Shown piece after piece: positions 22,085 to 34,349 of a DNA stretch of 64,000 nucleotides (within the stretch, counting starts at the first letter, position 1; each line of letters starts with the position of its first letter). A program made the translations under genes and the position numbers. The notes beneath the pieces were generated by a model, which saw nothing but the letters and a program-made list of their open reading frames with translations, was not told where the DNA came from and searched no databases. Source of the stretch: Marsupella aquatica (Eukaryota > Marchantiophyta); the NCBI GenBank assembly GCA_973895155.1, contig OZ316896.1, forward strand, positions 10,602,001 through 10,666,000, read 5' to 3'.

Positions 22085-23015
22085 TAAATGAAAATAATAG
22101 AGAACTTAGATATATTTCCTTGAATATCCAGTTTGATTCTTAGATGTGAATCTTGGCAAAATTATGTACTTTTGAAATTTGAGGGATAAATCTATCGATG
22201 TTGATATTTTAAAATATATTTTTTCATATGGATGTTTGTAGTTTTGGAATTTAAGAGATAAATTTATCTGATGTTGGTATTGCAAAATGAATTTTCTCCA
22301 TATGGATGTTTGCACTTTTGGAATTCAAGCAATAAATTTATCTAATGTTGGTATTGCAAAATAATATTTTTTCATATTAATAATTGCAGTTTTGGAATTT
22401 AAGCAATAAATTTATGGATGTTGGTATTGTCGACAAGTATTTTTGTCATCCAAAGTTTTTACAATAGTTTTATCGGATTGCACATTGCGGTTGCGATAAC
22501 GGCATGTTGACTATACATGTGTGTGGTTACTATAGTCTATTGTGGAGGTAACTATGAGGTAAATTTGACAAACCATGCGGTAACTTCATGTCGATTGTCA
22601 TATAAAAAAGTTATGGTAAATAACAAAAAATAGAAAGAATTGGAATTTGGTAAGAATTTTCATGATTGAAATCCGGAGTCCGATCCGAGTATCGGAATTT
22701 GTTCAAAAAATGGATATGAATTTCTAGATCAGACCATTCATATATTTTTAGAGAGCATGAATTTTGATTTGACGAACCCTTTTAGGGTCTAATTTTTCCA
22801 TGATAAATTTAATGTTTGTGACCATGAATTTAAGTGGTTTTGACCATTTTCAAATTTCTTGATTCAATCCAAACTCCGATAAAAATTACATTATTTTCTC
22901 AAAAATTGGTTTTTTCATGAGGAAAAATATCAATTTTGCAAGATTTGAAGGAAAATGAAAACACACTTCTTGTTTGCAAAAATAGTTATTACTCGATCTA
23001 AAATCTTGTTATAAG
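22085..23015 (+). repeat. Dispersed palindrome-bearing repeat, copy B
   Basis: Homologous to 8383-9230 in the same orientation but more AT-rich and more diverged. It has four units of about 75 bp carrying GATAAATTTATCTGATG-like sequence (near 22184, 22257, 22329, 22404), against two in copy A. TCCGAT-CCGAGT-ATCGGA at about 22679-22696 matches the inverted repeat at 8889-8908. No coding frame is seen. The two copies together define a low-copy or moderately repeated family of about 0.9 kb. Confidence 0.75.
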
Positions 23016-23788
23016 GAACCTTGTAAAATAAGCCTTTCATGGTTATGTTCCATATGATTATCTTATAAAATAATTCAAAACAAAAACACAAATAAAAAAT
23101 CTCAATAAGATAAATTAAGTAACTTGAGTAAGCTCCAAAACAAGATAACTATACCCATTGAGATTTATTATATATGTTTTTGTTTTGAATTATTTTAGAC
23201 AAGACGTATTCTTTGTATTTTTAGACTTTCGTATTATCTCCCCTTCCCCGCCTCTTAATATTCTCATAACTTTTTTAGAGCCCCCCTTCAACTGTATATT
23301 TATTTTTCAATCTTGCCAATCATTTGTTAACTGTATGTGTTGTTTTATCTTTATATTCAAGTTCTAATTAATTATCATGGATTATACATACCCTAAGATC
23401 TATATTCTCAAGAGACCCATTTGTGACAAAAAGGACTAATTCTTGGTCCACTACAGGAAGCTTTGCACAAGTAAAAAATATATAAGTGTATTATGTGGTT
23501 AAAAACACGTTTGTCATGTAGCCCCCTAATATCTCACCTATTCCTTTTGTCAATGCACTCATAAGTGCATGTCCATTCTCTAGGGCCAATAGTTTCAAAC
23601 CAATGTATCAGGAGTTCATTTCAACCCAGCCTGAGGGGGGAGATTCAGAGCCGTCAAGGAAATCAACTGCCAACACTTTGTCACACACTAAAGTTGTTGG
23701 ACCTGGCAAACACACCCTCAAAATTGGTCGAACACTCATTTGAATCCTTGCAAAAGAGAAGTCAAAATAGACTCGGCAAGCAATAGTA
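23016..23788. other. No recognisable gene
   Basis: AT-rich flank of the repeat. Short frames at 23158-23367 (+) and around 23565-23820 on both strands have no domain signature. Confidence 0.45.
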
Positions 23789-24830
23789 CTCCTTGGAGCG
23801 TATAATTTTTCATTTCTCAACCAAAGCTCTGTTGTGCTCTAACTTCACTAGGATGTTGTCTAGTACTGGTATGTATTGACAAAGTTTGGTCTCATTCTGT
23901 CTAGGGAATGGGCTCTAGAAATTTCACAATCTTTGGTTTTATCTCTCAAACAATGCTTATCTTAGTGAGCATTTTACTCCTAAGTAGTTGAAAGTAGGGA
24001 TATTCGGCAGTTAAGACTCCTATCATACCATCATTGTATTAGGGACCTAGCTAAGATAACAATGTGTACCTGGATTTATTTGCAGATCTAGCAAGTCAGA
24101 GTTGGTTTTGATAGTGACAAGGGAGAGAAGTCGAAGGTGGCTTAGGAGACAAGAGTACCCCCTGTAGCGTTTGATTTTTAATTTCTCAACCAAAGCTTCG
24201 TTCGTGCTCTAACTTCATCAGAACGTTGTCTACTGTCTTGAATATGTACACACAAAGTTTGGTCTCATTCCAAGTTGGGAATGTGGCTCTAGAAATTTCA
24301 CAATCACTAGTTCTATCTCTTAAACGCTGGTTACTTTAGTGAGTAGTTGATAACAAGGACATTCGGTAGCTACGACTCCTATCATACCACCATCTTGTTA
24401 AGGACCTAGCTAAGAAACCAATGTGTACTTGAACTTGTTTGCACATCTAGAAAATCAAAGTTGGTTCCAATAGTGGCAAGGGAGAGAAGTCGAAGGTGGC
24501 TTAAAAGGTAGGAGTATCCCCCAAAACGTCTGATTTTTCATTTATCAACCAAAGCTCCACTTGTGCTGTAACTTCACCACAACATTGTTTACTACTTGGG
24601 GTATGTACACGCAAAGTTTGGTCTTATTCTATTCAAGGAATGTGGTTTTAGAAATTTCAGAATCTCTGGTTCTATGTCTCAAAAGCTACTTACTTTAGTG
24701 AACATATTATTTGTGAATAGTTGAAAGTAGGGACATTAGGCAACTACAACTTCTATCATACCACCATCTTGTTAGGAACCTGGCTAAGAGGACAACATGG
24801 ACTTGAACTTGTTGCGCAGATTGAAGTATG
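23789..24830. repeat. Three tandem units of about 360 bp
   Basis: Units begin near 23789, 24157 and 24513. Each contains TTTCTCAACCAAAGCT, TTGGTCTCATTC, GGGAATG, GCTCTAGAAATTTCACAATC, CTCCTATCATACCACCATC and GGCAAGGGAGAGAAGTCGAAG or close variants. The array ends about 130 bp before the PHD-finger relic. No coding frame spans a unit. Confidence 0.85.
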
Positions 24831-24957
24831 CAACTAATTTGTACATAAAACTTGAATAATAGTATTAGTTTGTGTATTATGAATGATTTGTTGGAAGTTA
24901 TGATTTCAATATTTTTTGTGATTTATAACAATTAGTTTTGATTATGGATGTGCAGGC

Positions 24958-25900
24958 ATGGCTCGTCCTAAACAATCATGTAGAAAAGATAAGGGCGAGG
25001 GGAGACATATAACTGTGTTTGGACCACATGTTTTGAAGTTTTCACGTGAAATCTACCAAAAACCAGTCAATTGTTGTGCCATTTGTGATGATAGTGGAGA
25101 GTTGATCATTTGTGATGGACCATGTTTGAGACACTTTCATCTCAATCCACAATCTCTACATGTAACAAAAAATAATTGTCCAAGGGTGGGCCTTCCACCA
25201 CCTTCTGGCCAACATGAGAATTGTGTTGAGTTAGGCCAATTGTAGTTAGGCTAACTCAGGTTAGGATTTAACTAAGGTTAGCAATGATATATGCATGTTG
25301 TATATTACCAGGGCTAATGCCAGCTCGTGATGGATCTTTAGTTCATTTTTGGAGTGGAGCAAGAGAGACGTAAAGGTCTCTTGCTTTTCCATGGATGTAG
25401 CCTCAGTAGTGAGATGAACCACGTACTCGTTGTGTCAACTACAAGTTTTGTATGGTATTTACATGTGCATGATGTCTCGAGATAACGATTATCCTCAACA
25501 AAGTGGAAATGCAAAGATTGCATACAAAAATATGCAAAGTGTGCCCAATGTGGAAACTTGGGAAATTTGGAAGGTCATCTTGACTCTCCAATATGTTTGA
25601 AAATATTGAGATAGATTTTGTGTAAGGTTTTTTTGCGTCGCATGTCTACCATCACATACCTCTATCTGCTCGTTACATACATACAAGGCATGTGGTGAAC
25701 ATGATGACCTCAATTGGATAGTGTGTAAGGTTTTTTTGCGTTGCATGTCTGCCACCACATACTTCTATTTGCCCGTTATATACATGCAAGGCATGTGGTG
25801 AACATGATGACCTCAATTAGACAGATATTATCCATTGCATTCGATGCCCCACAATGTGGTATTTTTACTTTTCAAAGGAAAGTCAGGCATAAGAATTTGC
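24958..25900 (+). pseudogene. EDM2-like PHD/zinc-finger gene relic
   Basis: ATG 24958 opens an exon with a PHD-type module, CAICDDSGELIICDGPCLRHFH (residues about 41-62), followed by NNCPRVGLP. After a gap, AAGTGGAAATGCAAAGATTGC at 25501 encodes WKCKDCIQKYAKCAQCGNLG. At 25770 the frame reads CPLYTCKACGEHDDLN, TAG (25818-25820), then CIRCPTMW. This order (ICD-GGEL-CCDG-C-RSFH, then WxCxxC, CxxCGxLG, CPLHxC, CxRCPxxYH) matches the PHD array of EDM2, a plant chromatin reader. A roughly 107-bp tandem duplication (25618-25820) and the TAG disrupt it, and the rest of the gene is missing. It is probably a captured or decayed fragment. Confidence 0.65.
25618..25820 (+). repeat. Two-copy tandem duplication inside the PHD relic
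   Basis: GTGTAAGGTTTTTTTGCG starts near 25620 and again near 25725. Each unit runs on through ACATACAAGGCATGTGGTGAAC and GATGACCTCAATT. The unit is about 105 bp, so the duplication shifts the frame relative to a codon-preserving event only through its junctions. It supports loss of function. Confidence 0.8.
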
Positions 25901-28900
25901 TTGCAACCAAAAGATATATGATCACAGTGCCCCTGGGGTTGACAAATGATTCTTCTATTGTCATCTCCATCCTATCGATCTCACTTTGCATACCAATGTT
26001 CGTGATCATATTTCTTGGCTTTAAAGTTCATCAAATAGCTTGTTTGACTAAAACACCATTGGCAATCAAGTTAGCAAAGGACAAAAGAATGAAAGTTTTA
26101 AATTTTTCTTAAGAATATTTTGGAGTTATTAAAGTAACTTAGATTCACCAGATTTTGTATTCGGGCCAATGAGACCTTAAGCTTGATATAGTTTTGGAGA
26201 GTACAGAGATATAAATTTTGAAGACAGCCTTGAAAAATATAGAGTCAACACATCAGTAGCTAACTTTCAATAGAGTACACATTTTTTGCTTTAAAGAGGA
26301 AGAACCTAAGGAGAGCAAAAATCAATACTCAAATAAAATTATGAATAGTTAAAAGCTTTGGTAGAAGAACATTATGTATTTTTTCAGAGGTTAATCATAC
26401 GTATGTTATGGGGCTTGCAATTGGGGAGCTTAGGTTTCTTAAACTAGGTTGAAAGCTTTACATTTTTATTCTAATCTAATAAGAATTGAAATTAATAAAG
26501 TATTAACAAAATAAATAGACATTTAAAATGCATGTCGGGTTAGTTACTGTGACTCAATCATTGGAAGATCAAGAACATGCAAATCAGAAAGTATGAAAAT
26601 CAAAAGTGATATCTGGTGGGCTAATTTATGGTGAAGGGTATTTACAAACAATAGGAAATAAAATTTGATAACAAGAAAATGATTGGTAAGTTTTTTAATT
26701 TAGAAAAAAAATTAAAAATTGATTTTTTTGGTGGGGGGGAAGATGTTGTGTTTTTACCCAAAAATATTTGTTTACTAACGCCCAAAGTTAGCCGAAAAAT
26801 ATTATGATTCAATTTTTGGTGGAAAAATATGATGTTTTAAGAAATATTTTTATATTGTTATTTTTTTTAGTAACAGTAAATTTTTGCTGGTAACAAGAAA
26901 TATTTTGCTGGTACCAATAAACTTATTTTCTGTTTACTGCCAAGCGTGCCATACCCTATGGTGATAAGGTGACCACTTCTCTTTTTGTCTCATCTTTTGT
27001 TACATGTATGCAATTTGCATACTTTAATTTTGTATTTGTTGATGAATTTATGAATACATTAATATAAACAATGTCCAAACTATGTCAAGAAATAGACATA
27101 ACTAAAGATTAGGCTGTAGAAAATAATTACGGACCTCATGAGAGATCTCTTCCAAAATTCTGACACCACAATGTGTCACGTCAACAACAACCATAACAAA
27201 CAAGACTCATCAGTTTTGTGAATCAAACTTATAGTTTTCATTCTTGTTTGTGTCAATTTGGGTGTAAATTTTGGGACGTCATGTCGTAAAAAAAAGTAAA
27301 AATGCAAAAATGCAAAAAGCAAGACGGTTAAAATTGTCACTATGTAACCATTTTAGTTACTTAATATCCAATTTTAAAACTTAAATTCAAAGATTTAAAA
27401 AGTATTTTTCATATAATAAATAATGACTAATAATTAACTTGATAACTTCCTTGTTAAAGGGTAATTGGCACTTGGAGTAAAATTTCCAACCCTTTGCAAT
27501 TAAAGTAAAATGCTAGTCATGATCCGAACTTGAGGTCAACAAATTGATATAATTTATTTGATTAGACATTCATCTAATTGCAAATGGACTTGCCACAGAT
27601 TGAATTTTGATTCTTGTAGCTTGAGAAATTGGTTAGTAGCATGTAGCAAAAAGGCCTTATTTTGTAATTACAATGATGAGATATAATTGATGCAAAAGTA
27701 AATAAAAGGAGAAAGAAAAGACAAAATTCTCTCAACTCCAATATAGTATACAATCTATTATAAGATATTCATTATCATCATTATATTACTATATTTTGGA
27801 GACCATAGTTTTATGAGTAAAATCAAGCAAAATTGATATTTTAGTGGGGGTGAAACTTTCAAATTGTTTTTTTGGAGATCTTAGTGTTTGCCATTGATAT
27901 GATTTGAATTCAATTTGAAATCACTATGGTTCAAGATGTCAAGCAAAATATTGATTAATTAATAAACTATAATAAATTAGTAGAAATTCATTATCATTTT
28001 ATGTTGATCAATAATCTTATTTGTGTAAGCTTAATTTAACGATCATCAAAATACAACAATCATCATCAAAAGCCAACCTCTTCCTAAGACTGAAGTTTAA
28101 TTTTGTGAGCTCATCACTCTTACATCTAAATTGAAAAAATTACGTATTCAATTTTTAATGAAATGATTGCTCGATGATTGGTTACTCTTTGAATATGGTG
28201 TTCACATCTTTTCCGATGTGAAAATGAAGGAAGAGTTATCAAAATTTTATTTTGGTTTTCACTTGAACTTGGAAAAACTGGTGGTTGATTTGAGTCTTTT
28301 ATTACCAATCAATGGAAAATGATAATCCACTTGATCACTTTTCGGTAAATTTATCATTGTTTGGGAATGAGATTGCCATAGGGTATGGAAGATTTGTAAA
28401 CATCTAATTTTATATATAAATCGAAAGGCAGATCATTTTGAAAAATTTGAAGAACAAAAAATCTCAATAAAGACATTTGCAAAGAGAAGCTTTCTTGATT
28501 GAGAGAGGATTTAGCCCACCCAAAATAGAACGACATATTGTGTGGAAGGTGATACAAACTAACTTTTATGTCATGGATCCCTTGTCATCTATTGAAATCT
28601 GAAATGATAGTTCTACCAATAAAATAATAAAGGAACGAATGAAAAGAGTTGTTCTAGAGGGCAATCAACCATTTCTAAGGCATTCAATAATTGATACCTA
28701 CAATCATAAATGGACTGTTTGTAGAGTTGATTTGATATCAGCATTGATTGAACAATGCAAGTTGTGGGCCACTTGTGAATTGGAGACAAAGAAAATGAGC
28801 ACATTAATTTTGTGAGTTAATACAGAGATAAGTTAAAAATTGTTGATACAACTTCGATTAGCGCATTGCAATTGAAGTTAATTCATGAGCAATGCTCCCA

Positions 28901-29077
28901 TCAAATCTTATTTGAAATTGTTTTTCTACTATTTTGTGATTATTTTGGTCGGTAGTGAGAGGATTTTTGGATTGCAAGAATCTTTTCATGGATCTAAGTA
29001 AATAATTACTTCAATACATTTCCATACTCGATATTGTAAAACATGTTGTATCAACATATTCTTTATTTCTTACAAAG
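25901..29077. other. AT-rich stretch, no recognisable gene
   Basis: Strongly AT-rich with poly-A and poly-T runs. One weak plus-strand frame near 28616-28815 (GNQPFLRHSIIDTYNHKW) might be a decayed exon upstream of the oxygenase-like fragment, but it has no recognised motif. Confidence 0.4.
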
Positions 29078-29350
29078 AACTATTATAAGATAGTTCATAA
29101 TGATCATGATTGTAGTAAATACATTATGTTTATGGCATCAAATCTCTCAATGGAAAAACGAGGTGGACATCTAGTTGTTATTGAGTATGGAATAAAGATT
29201 CCAATATTAGATGGGGATATTTTCATTTTTTGTAAACAAGATATGCATGCCACCTCGTACAGATGTTTCTCTATAGAACCCGTGTATGTAGTTGGGATTG
29301 CAATTAATGAGAAGATAGGTGGTGCCTACACATTTTCAAATGAAAATTAA
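29078..29350 (+). pseudogene. 2OG-Fe(II) oxygenase fragment, TET/JBP-like
   Basis: An open frame from about 29078 to TAA 29348-29350 follows an acceptor-like TTACAAAG. It reads KIVHNDHDCSKYIMF, then GGHLVVIEYGIKIPILDGD and DMHATSY. The pattern His-x-Asp (29096-29104), GG-x-L-x3-E-x-G-x2-I, DGD and a distal His (29246-29248) fits the metal-binding core of 2-oxoglutarate/Fe(II) dioxygenases, and the GGxL..E.G spacing resembles the TET/JBP group seen in transposon-associated fungal and algal genes. The N-terminal half is missing and no full-length gene can be built. The subfamily assignment is tentative. Confidence 0.45.
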
Positions 29351-29400
29351 TAAACTATTAGACTCTATCCAACTTTACCCGTTGACCGGACCAGTCGGAC

Positions 29401-30971
29401 ACCCGACACAACTATATGTACACACCATTCAAGACTCTATACACAGTTATTGACATTCACATCATCACACATTATCAGCACGAGAGCTCAACCACCGGAG
29501 CAAAGGAGAAAGAAAAGAAAACTATGAAAGATTAAACAATTTTAAGTGGCGAATGGTGAAAAATCTAATTGAACAGGACTAAGGCGAATGAAGGCGAATG
29601 AAGAGTCAAAGCAAAAATGCAAATGAGATCACAGAAGGAAGAATGAGCACACAGAAGTAAAAGAAGGAGGCTAAGAAACTTTCAAAGGGCTATGAAGATT
29701 GCAAGAAACAGGGAGTGAGGAATCAAACATGAACCCTTTAATAGAAGAGAGGAAAAATACCTTAAAAAGTGCAATCGAATCTGAATCCATTGAATCTCAA
29801 TAGTGCAGAAGAATAATTTTGAGGAAAAGAATAAGGATGAAAGGCGAAGAGGTGTTGATTGATTGGATAAGAGCAGCAGATTGCAAATCATAAAGGATCA
29901 AAGGATAAGGCTAACCAAAGGCGCTACACAAAATCAAAGCTTAAGGAATGCCCTTAGAAACACCCACTTCCCTGCACTGAGTAAGACGATACAAAAGGAT
30001 CAAAGGCATCAAGAAACAATTATAGAGAATTCAGGAATAAAACAGAACTGAAAAAATAGAAGGAGCCCTCTGATAAACGAAGGCGAAGAGCGAAAGCAAA
30101 GGCTACCAGCATAAGTGTAAAAACGGAAGAGAAGAGATAGAAAAAAAGAGGAGATCTCCATAAGAGAACCTGAAGAGCCAAAGCAAGGCCGAACGAGAAC
30201 ACACGGGGCACAACCGCCACTAGACAAATCTCACAACATTCAATCAAAAAACGTCAAGGGAACGTCGAAAAACCGCCGCTAAATGCATAACCCTCTTTAA
30301 TTACAAAATCCGTCAAAGAGATTTCAGATACAAAGGAAAAGTTGCACTTAACCATAAACACACATTTAAGTGCAAAATCCCTAAGCGCATAATCCGTCAA
30401 AGAGATCTCACTTACAAAGGAAATGTTACACCAAATAAGCGCACATAACCGCAAAACCTTCATAACTGCACACCGTAACAAAGAAAACTTAACTTTACAA
30501 AGCCGCATGTGCACTTAACCAGGGCACGAGTAAAGAATCACCCATAACTGTACACATTGCAAAACTTCATTACTGCACAATTTAACAAAGGAAAGAGACA
30601 ATACAAAGGACATTTTCCAGTTAACCAAATAACAAGGAAAACCTAAATCCTAAGTGCAAATTCTAAAATTGAATTCCAGATTTGCATGTCCTCTTCACCA
30701 AGACACACCCTACATGCCACATAAATGTGTTTTGTCAACTTTTACTATATGTACTAGTACATACGCCCCAATTACCATTAAAAGGAACTTAGAAAGCTAG
30801 TGACATAGCAACCCTAGATGGCCAACCTTGAGAAATTAACTTTTCCAGCCCTAGAAATCGATGGTAGCAATTACCTAGAATGGTCCATGAACCTCAAGGA
30901 GAACCCGACACAACTATATGTACACACCATTCAAGACTCTATACACAGTTATTTAAATTCACATCATCACA
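29401..30971 (+). mobile_element. Rearranged copia-like LTR element remnant
   Basis: A 50-bp block beginning ACCCGACACAACTATATG is identical at 29401-29450 and 30903-30952, with further similarity for about 20 bp; these are probably LTR 3' parts. The left copy is followed by ATTATCAGCACGAGAGCTC, a possible primer-binding site. ATG 30818 opens the first 28 residues of a copia Gag (LTFPALEIDGSNYLEWSMNL), cut by the second LTR block at about 30900. The arrangement suggests deletion between gag and the 3' LTR. The leader (29470-30817) contains short repeats with AAAGAGAT and TGCACTTAACC motifs and no convincing ORF. Confidence 0.65.
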
Positions 30972-31330
30972 TAAACATGATTCATATTTTGTTATATATT
31001 GATTTTGCTTGTCCATATGTATTTTTGCTTATTTTTGTAATAGATGGATGCTCTCATAGTTTTAAAATCCCTTTATAAATCCACGGCATATTTTGTTAAA
31101 AATATTCTTATTTTAATATTGTATATGCAATGGCAACTTACTATACATTTTCTGACAAGTCTTGTTTTTTGTCTTGTGACTTTTGTTTTTCTGATAGAGA
31201 TCTATAATTGTTCTAAAAAAGGTGGAATTATACACTGGAAAAATAAATTATTAGTTCATTGGAGTTTTGGAGAATATTTGGAAAATATATGGATACAGCA
31301 AACATCAATTCAATGTGTGAAGATGTGATG

Positions 31331-32987
31331 GTAGACTCACTTCACATCGGTTACACTATGAAGGAATGTGCATTAGCACTTGGAATATGTCAAATTACCT
31401 TATGACGATGGTTGAAAGTATTTGATAATGGAGAAAAATGTACCCAATATATACGTTTGAGGAGGTTGGGCAATTGATTTTAGAGTTTTTTCTCATATAT
31501 GGATATGCAAAAGATTGCAGAATAAGAATGATAAAGGTACGATTATGAAGTGTTGGATACAAAGTTCCAAAAAAGCTTGTACTTGCATCAAGAGCACGCG
31601 AATGTCTAATATATTGGGTTTACGATGTCACCAAAGCAATGCATATTTGGCATATGAACTGTGAGTAAAATTCAAGTATTTATATACTCTTATTTACATT
31701 GAATCAATCAATTTTGACTATATATGATTCAGATAGTTTGTTCATGATCATGAAATTATCTACTAATTTATTTTTTAATCTCTTGTGCAACATATGACAA
31801 ATTAGCAAATTTATGGAATTAGAGTTCATGGAGCTATCAATGGAGCTACACATTATGTTATGTATATGCATGTTGCATTAAATAAGAAAGCCCTGACTAT
31901 TTATGAAGGGTATAAAAATGTGATTCAAATATTTGGTCATCCTTTATTAATTAGTTCTGATTATGCGATTGAACATATTTTGGTCCAAAATAACCTTGAA
32001 AGGGCAAGACCAAATGCTCATAGTTTTCGCAAAGGTTTTTCAGTTCATAATCAGGTAGTATTTACACTCAATTATATGTTATCAAAATTATTTGCTTGAT
32101 ATGCTTATTAACATACTATTGTTTTGCCTATGGGACTTATGGGGGCCCGACGTTGCATTGGCCGCGATGCTGATTTGTTGTCTGTGTTGTTAATGCTTTA
32201 TGTCTGCCCTCCCAGGGGTCATGTCATTTAGCTGGCTTTTTGATGGTCTGGTTGTTTCCCATCTATCACGGGGTTTTTGTGGCTTTAACTTATAAAAGAA
32301 AAAAACAATTTCAAGGAACATATATACTAATTTTTTTACAATCAATATGATTTTTATAGAGGATTGATCGAAGCATTTTGGGGATCGGATTCTTGAAGAA
32401 ACAAGGATTGGATGCCTTGCATAGATACTCCATTGTTGCTGTACTTCTTCCATTTATTCAAAATGTTGTAAATGATATCATTCTAACATGGAATGCCCAT
32501 ACAGTGAGAGCGATGCGAGAACGGGGTGTGAACAGACCATCACACATTCCTCAATTTTCTTTTCAAGGAAGAGAAAGAGAATCTAAAATAATTTTACCTC
32601 CACCATATCGTGAAGAAGGTCAAGTTGATATTCAAGATGTAGATGATATTATTGAGACTATTGACACTGATTATTGGAATCATAATGATGATCATGGAAA
32701 CTTTGAACATGATGTTAAAGATTTAGACGATGAGGTAAGTAAAGCAAAATGTATTTTATTTGGTTGCATATTCTTTTCATTAATTTCAAATTCACCAAAT
32801 ACTTGTTTTTTTGGTGTAGTGTCTTTGTGATATCTATGATTTTGCATATGAAACTAATCAGATTAGAGTCTCATTGGAGGAGGACAAGTTAAGAATGCAT
32901 TTGTTGCTTTCTCTTGAATGTGAAAGTAGTTCTCATGCCACTATGGGGTTGACAGTCTATCTGTGTACATCAATAACTAAATTTTAA
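31331..32987 (+). pseudogene. Integrase-core (DDE) gene relic of the animal/fungal-type family
   Basis: The 3' half has three exons, all phase 0: 31806-32054, 32360-32734 (donor GTAAGT) and 32820-32987, giving 264 codons without a stop. They encode RVHGAINGATHYVMY, then ISSDYAIEHILV and FSVHNQ joined to RIDRS, then a helical region ending LTWNAHTVRAMR. This matches the pattern VHGGIDGYSR, SDxGxEN, NQRIERLW and FxxxWNxHxxR of eukaryotic integrase-core proteins with an RNase-H-like DDE fold. The 5' part (31331-31660) holds a helix-turn-helix-like segment and IWHMN, but with several stops. Catalytic positions look altered: WHxD is WHMN and RIER is RIDR; the SD aspartate is kept. A frameshift lies near 31810. 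It is probably inactive. Confidence 0.6.
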
Positions 32988-33000
32988 TAATTTGCCAGAA

Positions 33001-34349
33001 GAAAGGTCACGGCTTTGAATACCTTGGACCAGACACTCCAAACTATCAAAAATAGAACTGGCCACACATGAAGTAAGTTCTTATGGGGAACTTATAAATG
33101 TGACATATTATATTGTATATTAATCTTAAAGTAGATGATTGCAAGTTGTATTATTTTTATTAGTTTGGGTTTAATGTATGTTGCATGTGTCTGTTAATTC
33201 TCTATGGATTAGACTCTTTTTTGTCTTGCCTTTGATTGAACTCTTATTGTTTGTTTAACAGTTACCTTACTTTCTATTTTGCAGGTAAATTTTGCGATGA
33301 GACATGCTAGTACTTGAGAGACTCACGCATGTTTTCCAAGGTGGGCGTCATGAGCAAGGGACCCCTAGGTTACTATTTAAATTAGTTAATTAATCAGAAT
33401 GTCTTTGAATTTTCCATGGCTAGAGAAGAAATGAAGACCTGTATAATTGAAATGAACTTGAATTTAGGCTATGTTTAGTCATTTGTAATTTTTGTAACCC
33501 GGTCAACTACTTTGTCTATTATAATATATATCTCCCAAAGAGTTAAATTGCAGTTGATTCAATTCTGACTGACCAGGGTACATCTTAGTAGTAATTTGCC
33601 ATAGATAGACACTTTCAGGGAAAAACTTAATGTGCATGAATTGGGGCCACCTAAGGTATTTCTTTTGAAATATTAGTTACACGAGGTAATGCAATGGGCA
33701 TGCATATAAATGCATTCCAATGTGGGTAACAAAGTGGGTTTCAAAGACAAGCACAAGTTAGTAGTTGAAACCAACTTTGTGGCAACAGAGCTCCCAATGA
33801 AACAGTTAGAATATGACCAAGTCCATATTTAGTCTGTCACTCACAAACACACATGCTTACCACCAAGATGATCCTCGTCTGATAGATTTGCACTACTCAA
33901 TTTCATTTTTCATTTATTCTTGTTAATCAGTAATGTGGACCTCTTGAGTTGTGGCTTCTACTAGCCATGATAGGTGTTAGTTGATGTGGTTGTGCCTACA
34001 CATTGACGCTTCAGTTGGGTGAGCTGATCAAGGTGACAAACTGACACGCTTCTTTGTGGATGGACAACAATTCACTATGATAAATGAAACTATAATAAAA
34101 GTCTTATGTATCATGTAGTCTTCCTTACTTTGGCCTTCATATGATGTAAACAAGAAAAACTCAGTTGATACACTAGAATTGTGGGAGCTTATATATGTGC
34201 CAGGTAAAATCCAAGCCTCTTTTGGCTCCTTCCAGTCTCTCTTGGCCGTCTATGCTGAAAAAGGGTGGACGTCCCAGACGTCTTTACAAAGGGGGCGTCA
34301 CCTTATTGCCGTCCTGGCCACCTTCAGTTGGTTTAAGAAAATTAAGATC
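33001..34349. other. No recognisable gene
   Basis: AT-rich DNA 3' of the integrase relic, with no coding frame of note and no clear repeat structure. Confidence 0.45.

Noticed and set aside
22106-22315. 69-codon minus-strand frame in repeat copy B
   Set aside because: It is simply the tandem 75-bp unit translated repeatedly (KFQNYKHPYEKIYFK-like), not a gene.
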